In this document: positions 35,450 to 44,603 of the stretch, piece by piece
Position numbering within the stretch: the stretch's first letter is position 1
Layout: each line of letters opens with the position of its first letter
NCBI RefSeq assembly: GCF_003014535.1
Contig: NZ_PYGD01000006.1
Coordinates: 186,001-250,000, forward strand
Length of the DNA: 64,000 nucleotides
Source of the DNA: Taibaiella chishuiensis
GTDB lineage: Bacteria; Bacteroidota; Bacteroidia; Chitinophagales; Chitinophagaceae
Direction of reading: 5' to 3'
The notes under the pieces: generated by a model
The model's input: only the letters and a program-made list of their open reading frames with translations
Told to the model about the DNA's origin: nothing
Database searches by the model: none
Made by a program: the position numbers and the translations under genes

Positions 35450-36709
35450 ATGATTAGATTTGGTTTACCTGTCCGCAACCTCCCTATGCCCGCAAACGAC
35501 CGATACGTGCCTGTTATACACCGGCAAGCCATTTATTACCGGGTCCTCACATGGCTAACCGGGATATTGCTGTGGTATTGCCCGCTACTGCCGGCATACG
35601 CCCAAACGGTATTGCGCCTGGAGCATATCGACCGGATCAGCTACCAGCCCGGCTCCGGGACACTTTCGTTTTATGAGCAGCAAGACACCTTATACCGCCA
35701 GGTATTCCCCGTGTTGGGCAACGTGATCGAAAACGGCAGTACACTGCCCCGCAAAACCGGCGCCTGGCAATGGTCACAGGACCTTTTCCACCCTGGCGAC
35801 AGTATCGTCGACATCAACCAACTGGAAGCGGTCAGCGCAGCTGCGCTCTTCCGGCACCTGCAATACCGGTACCGGGTAACCGAAACCCGTAACGGGGATA
35901 CCGCATACAGCATCCTGGGCCTGTTCAACCCGGGCAAGGCGCTGATACAAGACATCTACTACGATAAGAGCCGGCGCAACGACAGCAATGTAGTTGTGCC
36001 GGAATACGACTTTTACGTAAAAGACTTTGTGCTGCTACAGTTGCGTGCAGACCGGCATATCGTGCTGTACCAACGGGACGAAGGTTTCCTGCTGCCGCTG
36101 CACAGTGGTCTGTATATCTTCCTCAAAGATCATGCCTTTCATCGATTACCGGTGGAGCGGCTAAAGGCCGATGTTGCCTGGAAGAAAGAGGAAGAGCAGG
36201 TAAAACAAGTGGTACGCAACAACAACCTTCCTAACAATAACTATTTTGTTGAACATACCGATGACAACCGCGAAGTGCTTACCGACGATTTTGGTATCCG
36301 GTTATTACCGGGCACTTACGACCGTATAGAACGCACCCGGTATTTCCTGCTCGCCTCACGGGATCAGAAAACCACGGCCTGCAATATATTCCTGGAACCG
36401 CTGGCCCGGGAAGATACGGTACGCGCGCATAACCGGCAAAAGCATAGTTACGTATACACCGGGACCGACCTTGCCTGCAAGGAGCTGTTGCCCCCGGTTA
36501 TGGATAGCATCAGCCGTTTCGACAACCAGGGTTACCTGAAGCTGCTGATCTGCCGCGATGGACTTAAAGGCATCTACCCGGTACATACCGAACCGGCATA
36601 CCGCTACCTGGGCAAACCCACATCCGGTTTCGTACGGTTCCAACTAAAAAACGGGATAAAGGGCTGGCTTAACCTGCAACTTAAGGAAGAACTTACCGAC
36701 CAGGATTGA
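35450..36709 (+). CDS. Exported protein of unknown function
   Basis: 419 residues from the ATG at 35450; the internal ATG at 35486 gives a shorter lead. A hydrophobic segment (VLTWLTGILLWYCPLLPAYA) ending in AYA-Q acts as an export signal. The mature part is rich in charged and aromatic residues, and the last ~60 residues (GYLKLLICRDGLKGIYPVHT to RFQLKNGIKGWLNL) have a pattern reminiscent of WG-type beta repeats. No family is recognised and no catalytic motif is seen. It is transcribed away from the serine hydrolase. Confidence 0.7.
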   Translation: MIRFGLPVRNLPMPANDRYVPVIHRQAIYYRVLTWLTGILLWYCPLLPAYAQTVLRLEHIDRISYQPGSGTLSFYEQQDTLYRQVFPVLGNVIENGSTLPRKTGAWQWSQDLFHPGDSIVDINQLEAVSAAALFRHLQYRYRVTETRNGDTAYSILGLFNPGKALIQDIYYDKSRRNDSNVVVPEYDFYVKDFVLLQLRADRHIVLYQRDEGFLLPLHSGLYIFLKDHAFHRLPVERLKADVAWKKEEEQVKQVVRNNNLPNNNYFVEHTDDNREVLTDDFGIRLLPGTYDRIERTRYFLLASRDQKTTACNIFLEPLAREDTVRAHNRQKHSYVYTGTDLACKELLPPVMDSISRFDNQGYLKLLICRDGLKGIYPVHTEPAYRYLGKPTSGFVRFQLKNGIKGWLNLQLKEELTDQD

Positions 36710-36818
36710 CAACAGGCCCAAGGCAGGCGATAAACATAACAACCCGGAGTACAGATTACGACTAAGGTAAAAAGAAGGGCCATCCGCCTTTTACAACAGG
36801 ATAAAAACAATACAGGCC

Positions 36819-37532
36819 TTAGCGCCTCGCAGCCAACAGTTGCCGTATTGCGGCCAGGTGACAAAATAACACTACGGGTACTACGAATACCGGCAACCAG
36901 CTAAAGGGGAAATACAGGATAGCGATATTGGGCTGATCGAAGGCCAGGCGTTGTATGGGGGAAGGAGCAGCCAGTACCGCGCTCACGACAATATTGATCA
37001 GCAAAACAAGACCAGCAAGGTTCCAGGCCAGCAGCAGCCGCCGGTCAGGGCTTTTGCGGCGATGCACATAATAAGCGATCAAGGGGGGCGGAGATACCCG
37101 CCAGGATATCAAAATTATGTCCGGCGAAGGTCATAAGGCCCGGTACACAGCGATATACATACAAGCCATACAATACCAGTTCTACCGGGATCCGCACCAC
37201 ATGGATCCAGCTAAGCCTGTATAAAGGCAGCGCATCTATAAACCGCCGTCCGCGCGGCAATATAAACAGCAGTGCGATAACCAGTAAGGCAGGCAGAACT
37301 CCCATCCATAAAATAGCAGGGGGAAAGGAACGTGTATCGTCTACATACCGGCCCGATAACGTTAAGGCGGCCTGAAAGCCTAGCCAGGCTATACCTACGG
37401 CAAGCACGAGGCCGGGTTTACTGCGGCTACCGGCGGGGATAACATGTCGCCATGCCTGCATCAACAGGAACAAGGTAAGCAATACGTCAATGCGAAAATA
37501 AGCGGCAGGAAAAAAGGTAAGTGTTCGATCAT
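36819..37532 (-). pseudogene. Frameshifted integral membrane protein gene
   Basis: Three minus-strand frames join into one ~237-residue polytopic protein. The start MIEHLPFFLPLIFA reads from the ATG at 37532. The middle VLLTLFLLMQAWRHVIP begins in another frame near 37490, so one base seems missing. It continues to FAGHNFDILAGIS, then a run of six C (37083-37088 on this strand) shifts the frame. The third frame continues LIAYYVHRRKSPDRRLLLAW to the stop at 36819. Removing one C at the run restores APLIAYYV. The pattern FDQPNIAILYFPFSWLPVFV is that of an uncharacterised Bacteroidetes membrane family (recalled). Two breaks favour a true pseudogene, but sequencing error at homopolymers cannot be excluded. 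Confidence 0.72.
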
Positions 37533-37656
37533 ATTTTTATACACAAGGAACCGGTGCAATGAAAAGCCCTGTAAAGCGTACAGCCATTATTAACCTGTGG
37601 TGCATTACCCCCGGGTGCATATGCCGCATCATCCCGCGGATCAATGGCTATGTAAA

Positions 37657-37681
37657 GCAGCCACCAGGGCCTGGTGGCTGC
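37657..37681. terminator. Hairpin after the SRPBCC gene
   Basis: GCAGCCACCAGG pairs with CCTGGTGGCTGC around a tight centre. It lies 22 bases after the SRPBCC stop on the minus strand, without a strong T tract. Confidence 0.6.
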
Positions 37682-37702
37682 GGGTTAAAGGTTTTTTAAA
37701 AA

Positions 37703-38152
37703 CTAAGCATCCGGGATTACGGGCTCTACCAGCTTTGCAAGTTTTTCGAGCGACTCCTGCCAGCCCAGGTAACACATCTCCGCTGGAATAACGGCAGGAA
37801 TACCTTCCTGTGTAATTTTAATATCGGTACCAACCGATGTCTTACGCAGCCAAACGGATGTGATCATTTCGCCCGGCAGGTTAGGATCGTCGAACTTATC
37901 GGTGTATTTCAGGAATTCGCCGGGTTTGACTTCCAGGTATGTGCCGCCAAAAGAATGGCTGTTACCGGTACTGAAGTTCTGGAACGACATACGGAAAGTA
38001 CCTTGCTGTTTTACATCCATTTCATGAACCGTGCACAGGAAACCATAAGGCGGCAGCCAGGAGGCAATGGCCAGGGCATCGGTAAAGGCCCGGTATACTT
38101 TGTCGGGCGAGGCTTTGAGTACGCGGTGTAAGGAAACGCTATTGTCTGACAT
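37703..38152 (-). CDS. SRPBCC (AHSA1-like) domain protein
   Basis: 149 residues. The N-terminal VSLHRVLKASPDKVYRAFTD and ALAIASWLPPYGFLCTVHEM, plus FGGTYLEVKPGEFLKYTDKF and the C-terminal helix YLGWQESLEKLAKLVEP, are typical of the AHSA1/START-like ligand-binding fold. No chaperone-specific features are seen, so the ligand is unknown. A -7-like box CATCTTTG at 38264-38271 would give a ~105-base leader. Confidence 0.92.
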   Translation of the reverse strand: MSDNSVSLHRVLKASPDKVYRAFTDALAIASWLPPYGFLCTVHEMDVKQQGTFRMSFQNFSTGNSHSFGGTYLEVKPGEFLKYTDKFDDPNLPGEMITSVWLRKTSVGTDIKITQEGIPAVIPAEMCYLGWQESLEKLAKLVEPVIPDA

Positions 38153-38413
38153 CTTATTAATATTTAGGGTTCCTACTCTTATGGCTTTTCGGTTTCGCCC
38201 GTTTTTGACATGGTCGCTGCTCCATCTTTTGCCGCTCGCTTTACCGGTAAGCGATCAACAGTACAAAGATGATGGTAATATCCGACTCCGGCAGCGGCTG
38301 TATACGACAAACTAGCGGGTTATTTGCGACCCCGTAAAAGGGCACCAGGACTTGCGATAACGATAACGCCCTGCAATCCGTACTTTTACAGCAATATTCT
38401 TAAATATACCCGG

Positions 38414-39262
38414 ATGAAGAGACCGGCAATCCTGCTCCACAAAGACGAACTGGGCCCTGTAGGCCTCGACCTGCAACCCATTTCCAGCCTGAATACCATG
38501 CAACATATCCCGCACCGGGACGACCATTATATGTTCGTGCTCCTGCAGGCCGGCAGCTTCGCATGGGAAGTGGACTTCAACAGGATTGTTTTACGCCAGC
38601 CTTCGGTATGCTTTATCGCGCCGGGCCAGGTACACCATTACCTCGACTTTAAACGGGCCAAAGGCTGGTTCGTATTTATAGACAGCCCCCTGATCTCCAG
38701 CCAATGCAGGAATATCCTCGACAGTTGCTTACATATATGCCAATCGGCCGGCATCGATAAGGGCGATACCCTCTTTACCCTGGTACCTGCGCTGGACGAA
38801 GTGCTGAACGGACCTGCACTCGCCCTGAAGAAAAGCCTGGCCGGCTCGCTGTCGGACACCCTGGCCGCACTGGTAGCTTCGAAGCTGGTACAGGCGCAGC
38901 ATACCACCAACCTGGTAGGCGGGCAGAAGTACCATACTTTCGTACATTTCAAACAGATGATCAATACCCGCTACCGCGAAATGAAGCAGGTAAAGGCGTA
39001 TGCGGCGGCCCTGCATATAACGCCTTTGTACCTGAACGAAGTGGTAAAAGAAATAACCGGTTTCCCGGCCAGTTACTGGATCCACCAGGAAGTATTGCTG
39101 GAAGCGAAACGTATGCTTTGTTATACCGCCATGGATGTAAAACAGATCGCCTATGACCTGGGTTACGAGGATCATGCTTACTTTTCGCGCTTCTTTAAAA
39201 GGCATGCCGGGATGACGGCATTGGCCTTCCGCGACACGAAACCATTATTTGTCCAATCATAG
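38414..39262 (+). CDS. AraC family transcriptional regulator
   Basis: 282 residues from the ATG at 38414. The cupin-like N-terminus (HIPHRDDHYMFVLLQAGSFA, with SVCFIAPGQVHHYLDF) is followed by an AraC HTH domain (KAYAAALHITPLYLNEVVKE, then VKQIAYDLGYEDHAYFSRFF), ending in the usual TALAFRD. It stands 79 bases upstream of an MFS/siderophore-interacting gene pair in the same direction and probably controls it. Confidence 0.93.
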   Translation: MKRPAILLHKDELGPVGLDLQPISSLNTMQHIPHRDDHYMFVLLQAGSFAWEVDFNRIVLRQPSVCFIAPGQVHHYLDFKRAKGWFVFIDSPLISSQCRNILDSCLHICQSAGIDKGDTLFTLVPALDEVLNGPALALKKSLAGSLSDTLAALVASKLVQAQHTTNLVGGQKYHTFVHFKQMINTRYREMKQVKAYAAALHITPLYLNEVVKEITGFPASYWIHQEVLLEAKRMLCYTAMDVKQIAYDLGYEDHAYFSRFFKRHAGMTALAFRDTKPLFVQS

Positions 39263-39299
39263 CCCTGAGATAGCCATCTGCCGGGCCCTCTACCCTTTC

Positions 39300-39307
39300 T
39301 AATTTTG
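39300..39307 (+). promoter_or_regulatory. -7 box of the MFS/SIP operon
   Basis: TAATTTTG, an exact TAnnTTTG match, 34 bases before the MFS start. Confidence 0.55.
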
Positions 39308-39341
39308 TATCCGTAAAATTTATTCTTCAATACGATACAAA

Positions 39342-40541
39342 ATGTCTGAAAAAAACCAAGCTATCCCCGGAATCCCTGAAAAGAGTTTTGCCGGGACCAT
39401 TACCCCCGTTATCCTGTCTGTATTTTCCGTATACCTGACCGTGGGTATGACCCTGGGCACCCTGCCCGCTTATGTAAAAAATGAACTGCAATGCAGCGCC
39501 CTGGTGGTGGGCATCGTAGCCGGCCTGCAGTCGCTGGCCACCCTCTTAACCCGCGCTTATGCCGGCAAACTGACCGATACCAAAGGCGCCAAAACCAGCA
39601 AGCATGCCGGCCTGGCCCTGATCCTGCTTTCCGGCCTCATCTATATAGGTGCATCGATGATCGACACTTATATACTACCAGCCCTGTGCCTGATTATACT
39701 GGCCCGTATCGTGCATGGCATATCCGAAAGCCTGGCCGTTACCGGCGCACTCACCTGGGGCATAGGCCTCGTAGGCCCGCAAAAGTCGGGCAAGGTGATG
39801 ACCTGGAACGGGATTGCCATGTATGCCGGCATAGCCGTGGGCGCACCGCTTGCGATCACCATGAAAAGCACACTGGGCATCAGTTATGTGTTTGCCACGA
39901 TTATCCTGCTCCCGGTGCTCAGCTGGGTGGTTACTTACCGGCTGGCCAATTTGCCCGTCGATACGGGTCACGTACGGACACCCTTCTACAAGGTGATTGG
40001 CCTGATCGCGCCCCAGGGCCTGGGCCTGGCATTCGCTTCCATTGGCTTTGCCTGTATCTCTTCCTTTATCGCATTGCTGTTCAGCCAGCAGCATTGGGGC
40101 AACCCATCTATGGCCTTTATGACCTTCGGTGCATTTTATATCCTCACCCGGGTATTCTTTTCGTCCCTCCCCGACCGTTTTGGCGGTTACCGGGTAGCCC
40201 TGGTTTCGCTGGCTGTGGAGGTGGCAGGACAACTGCTGATCTTTACGGCATCCTCACCGGCCGTTGTGATCCTGGGCTGCAGCCTTACCGGCATTGGCTT
40301 CTCGCTGATCTTCCCAGCGCTGGGCGTACTGGCGATTAAAAAGGTAGCGCCGCAAATGCGGGGTACTGCGCTGGGCGCTTATGCCGCCTTCTTCGACCTA
40401 GCCTTAGGCCTGGCAGGGCCCGCAGCGGGCATCATAGCGGGTTGGTACAGTTACCAGGCAGTATATGTATTCGGCGCAGTGAGCGGGCTGTTAGCCGCCT
40501 TTATTTTATTCCTGAACAGCAAAAAAACAAGTCAGTCATGA
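39342..40541 (+). CDS. MFS transporter
   Basis: 399 residues with about twelve hydrophobic segments. The loop TRAYAGKLTDTKGAKTSKHA after TM2 carries the MFS signature, and the C-terminal half has FFSSLPDRFGGYRVALVSL as the symmetric motif. It resembles the YfcJ/YhhS-like sugar/drug exporter group. The stop overlaps the start of the siderophore-interacting gene by 4 bases (ATGA). This coupling suggests export or import of an iron chelator, but the substrate is inferred only from the neighbour. Confidence 0.92.
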   Translation: MSEKNQAIPGIPEKSFAGTITPVILSVFSVYLTVGMTLGTLPAYVKNELQCSALVVGIVAGLQSLATLLTRAYAGKLTDTKGAKTSKHAGLALILLSGLIYIGASMIDTYILPALCLIILARIVHGISESLAVTGALTWGIGLVGPQKSGKVMTWNGIAMYAGIAVGAPLAITMKSTLGISYVFATIILLPVLSWVVTYRLANLPVDTGHVRTPFYKVIGLIAPQGLGLAFASIGFACISSFIALLFSQQHWGNPSMAFMTFGAFYILTRVFFSSLPDRFGGYRVALVSLAVEVAGQLLIFTASSPAVVILGCSLTGIGFSLIFPALGVLAIKKVAPQMRGTALGAYAAFFDLALGLAGPAAGIIAGWYSYQAVYVFGAVSGLLAAFILFLNSKKTSQS

Positions 40542-41350
40542 ACCCCATAAAAAAACAAGCCGAACGTTCGGTATTCACGGTTAAAGAAAAGATAAGCCTG
40601 AGCCCGCATTACACGCGGATCGTATGCCATATGTCCGACGAACAGGTATTATTGTTCAGCAGGGCCCGTGCCGGGGCCAACAATAAGATCTACCTGCCGC
40701 CACCCGGCATAACAACCGTAATCTTCCCGGGCGAGCCCGTACCCGAAGGCCTTTTGCCCGCGGTACAACGCACCTACACCACACGGCGCATAGACCCGGA
40801 CCGGCAGGAGCTGTGGGTCGACTTTGTAGCCCACGGCGATACCGGTCCTGCCTCGTACTGGGCACACCGCGCCGGGCCGGGCAGCCAATTGGGTCTTGCC
40901 ATGAAAATACCGGGCAGGCCACTGTTCCCGGAAGCAACCAATTACCTGTTTGTGGGTGATGCCACGGCGCTACCCGTTATCGCCACTATGCTGGAGCAGG
41001 TAGCGCCAACTGCACAGGTGACGACGCTGATAGAAGTACCCGGTAAAGCGGATGAATTGCCACTCCATACGAGCGCCAGCCTGCAGGCCCTCTGGTTCCA
41101 TAATGAACAACTGGGGCCCGGCAGCCTGCTCGCAGACGCTGTGCCAGAAATAACACTGCCGGCAGATACGTTTGTGTTTGTCGCTGCAGAGTATCATACC
41201 GCGAAAAGGTTACGGCACTATTTCAAAGAGGAATTGAGCTGGCCAACGGCTAACTATTCAATTGTTTCTTACTGGAAGCAGGGCGAATCGGAAGACCAGT
41301 CGGAGATGCAGCGCCGGGAGACGACTCCGGTAAAGCCAGCTAACCAATGA
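40538..41350 (+). CDS. Siderophore-interacting protein (FAD-dependent ferric reductase family)
   Basis: 270 residues from the ATG at 40538. FAD-binding domain: QRTYTTRRIDPDRQELWVDF, corresponding to the RxYTxR motif, then HGDTGPASYWAHRAGPGSQL. The NAD-binding lobe begins YLFVGDATALPVIATMLEQV and ends SYWKQGESED. Members reduce Fe(III)-siderophores in the cytosol. It is translationally coupled to the MFS gene. The last seven or so codons and the stop TGA lie in a copy of the hairpin repeat at 41349-41376 and its upstream flank, so the natural C-terminus was probably altered by the repeat. Confidence 0.9.
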   Translation: MNPIKKQAERSVFTVKEKISLSPHYTRIVCHMSDEQVLLFSRARAGANNKIYLPPPGITTVIFPGEPVPEGLLPAVQRTYTTRRIDPDRQELWVDFVAHGDTGPASYWAHRAGPGSQLGLAMKIPGRPLFPEATNYLFVGDATALPVIATMLEQVAPTAQVTTLIEVPGKADELPLHTSASLQALWFHNEQLGPGSLLADAVPEITLPADTFVFVAAEYHTAKRLRHYFKEELSWPTANYSIVSYWKQGESEDQSEMQRRETTPVKPANQ

Positions 41351-41480
41351 GATCCTTCGCTGCGCTCAGGATGACGACTCCCTTTGATGAGATGCTGCGC
41401 TCAGGATGACAACCGATTCTTCAACAGCTCAAAATTCAAAACTCAAAATTCAAAATTATCCCGCTGCGCTCAGGATGACG
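41349..41480. repeat. Cluster of three hairpin-repeat copies after the SIP gene
   Basis: Copies of the core GAGATCCTTCGCTGCGCT..AGGATGACA lie at 41349-41376 (full), 41389-41411 (lacking five internal bases) and 41462-41480 (5' truncated). Between the last two is a short A/T tandem of CAAAATT/CAAAACT units around 41430-41457. The core folds as ATCCT..AGGAT with an internal 2x2 mismatch and an inner GC/GC pair. The same family forms the array at 51.67-52.01 kb. Confidence 0.85.
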
Positions 41481-41516
41481 CTCCCTTTTGGTACGCTTTC
41501 TCCCGGTTGCAACAAC

Positions 41517-41558
41517 AAAAAACGCGCATCCCCCTTGCTGCCGGGGACGCGCGCATTT
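41517..41558 (-). terminator. Intrinsic terminator of the beta-propeller-like gene
   Basis: On the minus strand: GCGCGCGTCCCC, loop, GGGGGATGCGCG then a run of T (41519-41524). It lies 18 bases after the stop at 41576. Confidence 0.82.
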
Positions 41559-41575
41559 TTACACCAAGTCTTTGT

Positions 41576-43681
41576 TTACCGGCTCCGGACGATCTTCTCC
41601 GTTTTCAGGATACGGCCCTCGCGGTCGGTAATACGCAGCAGGTATACGCCTGCTGCCAGTTGCGCCACGGGGATCCGCTTCGCCTGGTGAGCCTGCAATA
41701 ATACTTTGCCTGTTATATCCGTCAGTGTGAGGTTAACCGGCAGCGGTGCATTTATAAAAACCGCGTCCGATGCGGGATTGGGATATACCTCGATCGCGGC
41801 CGCGATAACGTTGATATCGTCGATACCGGTATAACCCGAAACCGTGTACACATCGGAGGTATCGGTACAGCCTTCTGCATTGGTCGCTACCAGGGCATAG
41901 GCGCCGTTGGCTGTAACCTGGTAACTGCTTGCCGTAGCTCCGGCTACGGCGCTGCCGTTTTTAAGCCATTGATAAGTCGTATATACCGCAGCAGCCTGCA
42001 AAGTATACTGGTTAGCGGTAATAGCCACCTGGAACGGTGTAATGGTCAGGTCGAGCGTAATGGTACTGTCGCAACCGGCCGCGTTGGGCAGGGTAACGGT
42101 GTAAATACCCGAATGATTGTAGGTAATGCCCCGGAAGCTATAACCGGTACAGGGTATACCCGCTTCAACAATTACCGACGAAGTGGTATCGGTGCATGCA
42201 TAACGGGCTACAAAAATATTTTCTTTACTGCCGGTAGTATACAGGTTGGTGACACCGGTACCGGGGTCAAAATCAGCGGTGTCTTTAAAATGTCCTGTGG
42301 TATAGACATTGCCCGAAACATCGCCGGTGATGGCCCTGCAGGAGCTGAAGCCATGCGCTGCCACCTGTTTAGCCCATTTAAAATTACCACCATTATCGAG
42401 TTTCACAAAAAAACCGTTGGCAACCGAATTGCTGGTCGTACTCATACTGGCCGTACCGACGCCCGGATCGAAGTCTACAGTACCTTTAAAAAATCCGCTC
42501 AACAGCAGGTTGTTATATGGATCTGCCTTAAGCCCGTACAACTCGGCAGAGGCGCCTGCATTGCCCGTGGTGCTTTTGGTCCAGAGGAAAGTACCCGAAG
42601 CATCGAGCTTGGCCAGGAAGATCTCTTCATCAGCTATGGAAGACAGGCTCATGGCAGGCGCTGTACTGAAGTCGATACCGGCCAGGTAAAGCCCCGCAAC
42701 GGAAATATGCTCCAGCTTATCGACCGTGATTTTAATACCGGCGGCAAAACTGAACATACCGCCGATCTGCCGTACCCATCCGAAGTTGCCGTTATTGTCG
42801 AGTTTGATCACACAGGCATCGAGAATGCCCTGTGGTTGTATATTGACCGTTGCCGAACCCGGATCGACATCGACCGGACCGTCGGAAATATTACCCATCA
42901 GGTAGAGGTTACCCGTAGCAGATACGGCCATACTGCCCGACAGGAAATTGCCGGTACCGGCCAGCTTTTTAGCCCAGACAAAATTGCCGGAGGCATCCAG
43001 TTTGGATACATAACCCGCTACACCGGTTGCAGTCATAGGAAAGGCGTTGGGCCCGGGATCGAAGTCTACAGTACCGGTAAAGGTGCCATAGGTATAGATA
43101 TTACCCGATTCGTCCAATACGATCTCCGAACCGCTTTCATCGCCGGGACCACTGTAGGATTTGGCCCATACATAATTACCTGAGGCATCCAGCTTACTGA
43201 TAAAAGCATCGCTCCACCCGCCGCCATAGGTAAGGTTGGCAACACCCGGCCCGGGATCAAAATCGGCCGTACCGGCATAGATCCCGGTAGTGTATACATT
43301 ACCCGTGACATCGACGGCTATGGATACGGCCTGGTTTACATCGGCGCTTGGGCTTGCTCCGCCCATATGCCTGGCCCACAACAACTGCCCCGCGGCGTCC
43401 TGCTTCATAACAAAAATGTCGGCCGCGCTGTTGGCCGTAAGCGGGTATACCGCCGGTCCCGGATCGAAGTCGGCCGTACCGCTAAAACGGCCACAGGTAT
43501 ATATATTGCCGGCTGCATCGGTAGCGATTGCGTTGCCGTTGTTGTTGCCGGCCCCGATACCGGCTCCGGATACCTGTTTGGCCCAGTCCAGGGCAATGTG
43601 TTGCGCCTGTAATGGTCCGCAACAGCCCGCGAGCAGCGTACCAACGCATAAGGTTCTTAAAAGGTAAAACTTCCTCTTCAT
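41576..43681 (-). CDS. Secreted SBBP-like beta-propeller protein with T9SS sorting domain
   Basis: 701 residues from the ATG at 43681 (the codon just before it is GTG). Signal peptide MKRKFYLLRTLCVGTLLAGC to QAQ. Residues ~30-490 contain seven ~60-residue repeats with an AVDVTGNVYTTGIYAGTADF-like strand followed by DPGP. Five repeats keep an exact FDPG, one has VDPG and one has FSTAP. A Cys-flanked Ig-like region follows (~500-610). The C-terminus is a type IX sorting domain (IEVYPNPASDAVFI to EKIVRSR). Probably a surface-exposed structural protein. The DFDPG repeats suggest calcium binding by acidic loops; this is only inferred. Confidence 0.88.
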   Translation of the reverse strand: MKRKFYLLRTLCVGTLLAGCCGPLQAQHIALDWAKQVSGAGIGAGNNNGNAIATDAAGNIYTCGRFSGTADFDPGPAVYPLTANSAADIFVMKQDAAGQLLWARHMGGASPSADVNQAVSIAVDVTGNVYTTGIYAGTADFDPGPGVANLTYGGGWSDAFISKLDASGNYVWAKSYSGPGDESGSEIVLDESGNIYTYGTFTGTVDFDPGPNAFPMTATGVAGYVSKLDASGNFVWAKKLAGTGNFLSGSMAVSATGNLYLMGNISDGPVDVDPGSATVNIQPQGILDACVIKLDNNGNFGWVRQIGGMFSFAAGIKITVDKLEHISVAGLYLAGIDFSTAPAMSLSSIADEEIFLAKLDASGTFLWTKSTTGNAGASAELYGLKADPYNNLLLSGFFKGTVDFDPGVGTASMSTTSNSVANGFFVKLDNGGNFKWAKQVAAHGFSSCRAITGDVSGNVYTTGHFKDTADFDPGTGVTNLYTTGSKENIFVARYACTDTTSSVIVEAGIPCTGYSFRGITYNHSGIYTVTLPNAAGCDSTITLDLTITPFQVAITANQYTLQAAAVYTTYQWLKNGSAVAGATASSYQVTANGAYALVATNAEGCTDTSDVYTVSGYTGIDDINVIAAAIEVYPNPASDAVFINAPLPVNLTLTDITGKVLLQAHQAKRIPVAQLAAGVYLLRITDREGRILKTEKIVRSR

Positions 43682-43954
43682 CACTGTAATATATTTAGGT
43701 TATTCAGGAATTGGTTTTCGCGCGACAAGCCCTGCCAGGCCATGTGTCGCGGAACAAATAAATACATCTTCGCAATAATTTTCTTAGCGGAAAACACAGA
43801 TAGATTTATCAAACAACTCTTAACCCCTCATAACCAAACATAAAAGATTTTACACAGGGCACTACAATAGCTCCCTGTGCGTTTGTATTTTGCCTGCGAT
43901 ACCTGCCTCCTGCTTTTCTCCTGTAAACCGGGATAAAGACTTTATTTTTACGCT

Positions 43955-44566
43955 ATGACAGCCCATAACATCGTAGATCAATACTTAACAGGACTAGAGG
44001 AACATCTTACCGAAGAGGACCAGCAGCAACTGGCCTATACCTCCGGCGCCGGCGCCGCGGCGTTACAACAATTGCAAGACCGGTTCCCGGCTTGCCCCGA
44101 ATCGTTATTATACCTGCTTTCGCGTATCAACGGCACTTACTGGCAACAATATGGCGAACACGAAGTATGCGTGCTGATGCTGGGTTCGGATGTATACGAA
44201 TACCCCTACTACCTGAAATCAGTAGCGCAGATACTGGAGGAAAAATCGTTTGACCGGAGTATCAACGAGGTTTATGGCGCTTATTTAGAAGAGATGCCCG
44301 AACTGATCGGCGCCGGTATTGACCCCGATATCAATATCAGGGAATGGTTATGTTTTTCGGATTGTATGAACAACGGCGGCACCTCGCAGTTGTTTATCGA
44401 CTTCAATCCCGGGCCGGGCGGCACAAAAGGCCAGGTGATCCGTTTCCTGCATGACCCGGATAGCTTCGCGGTGATTGCCGGCAGTTTCGACGAGTACCTG
44501 CAACAGCTGATGGAGCAGGAATATGCCTTTATTATCCCCGAAGAAGACGAAGAAGACGAGGAGTAA
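43955..44566 (+). CDS. SMI1/KNR4 family protein
   Basis: 203 residues. The fold signature is seen in AAALQQLQDRFPACPESLLY, LLSRINGTYWQQY, then LFIDFNPGPGGTKGQVIRFL and IAGSFDEYLQQLMEQEY. It ends in an acidic tail (EEDEEDEE). SMI1/KNR4 proteins are scaffold-like and often serve as immunity proteins next to polymorphic toxins; no toxin gene is visible nearby. Monocistronic and convergent with the seven-gene minus-strand run. Confidence 0.9.
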   Translation: MTAHNIVDQYLTGLEEHLTEEDQQQLAYTSGAGAAALQQLQDRFPACPESLLYLLSRINGTYWQQYGEHEVCVLMLGSDVYEYPYYLKSVAQILEEKSFDRSINEVYGAYLEEMPELIGAGIDPDINIREWLCFSDCMNNGGTSQLFIDFNPGPGGTKGQVIRFLHDPDSFAVIAGSFDEYLQQLMEQEYAFIIPEEDEEDEE

Positions 44567-44603
44567 AACATCGATAATGCAATATGCAGAACTTCCGGAA
44601 TGC

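Noticed and set aside
41430-41457. A/T-rich CAAAATT direct repeats as an integration or origin site
   Set aside because: Short low-complexity tandem between hairpin repeats, without DnaA-type boxes or attachment-site features.
43955-44566. SMI1/KNR4 gene as evidence for a toxin-immunity system
   Set aside because: No toxin, secretion effector or Rhs-like gene lies next to it; family membership alone is not enough.
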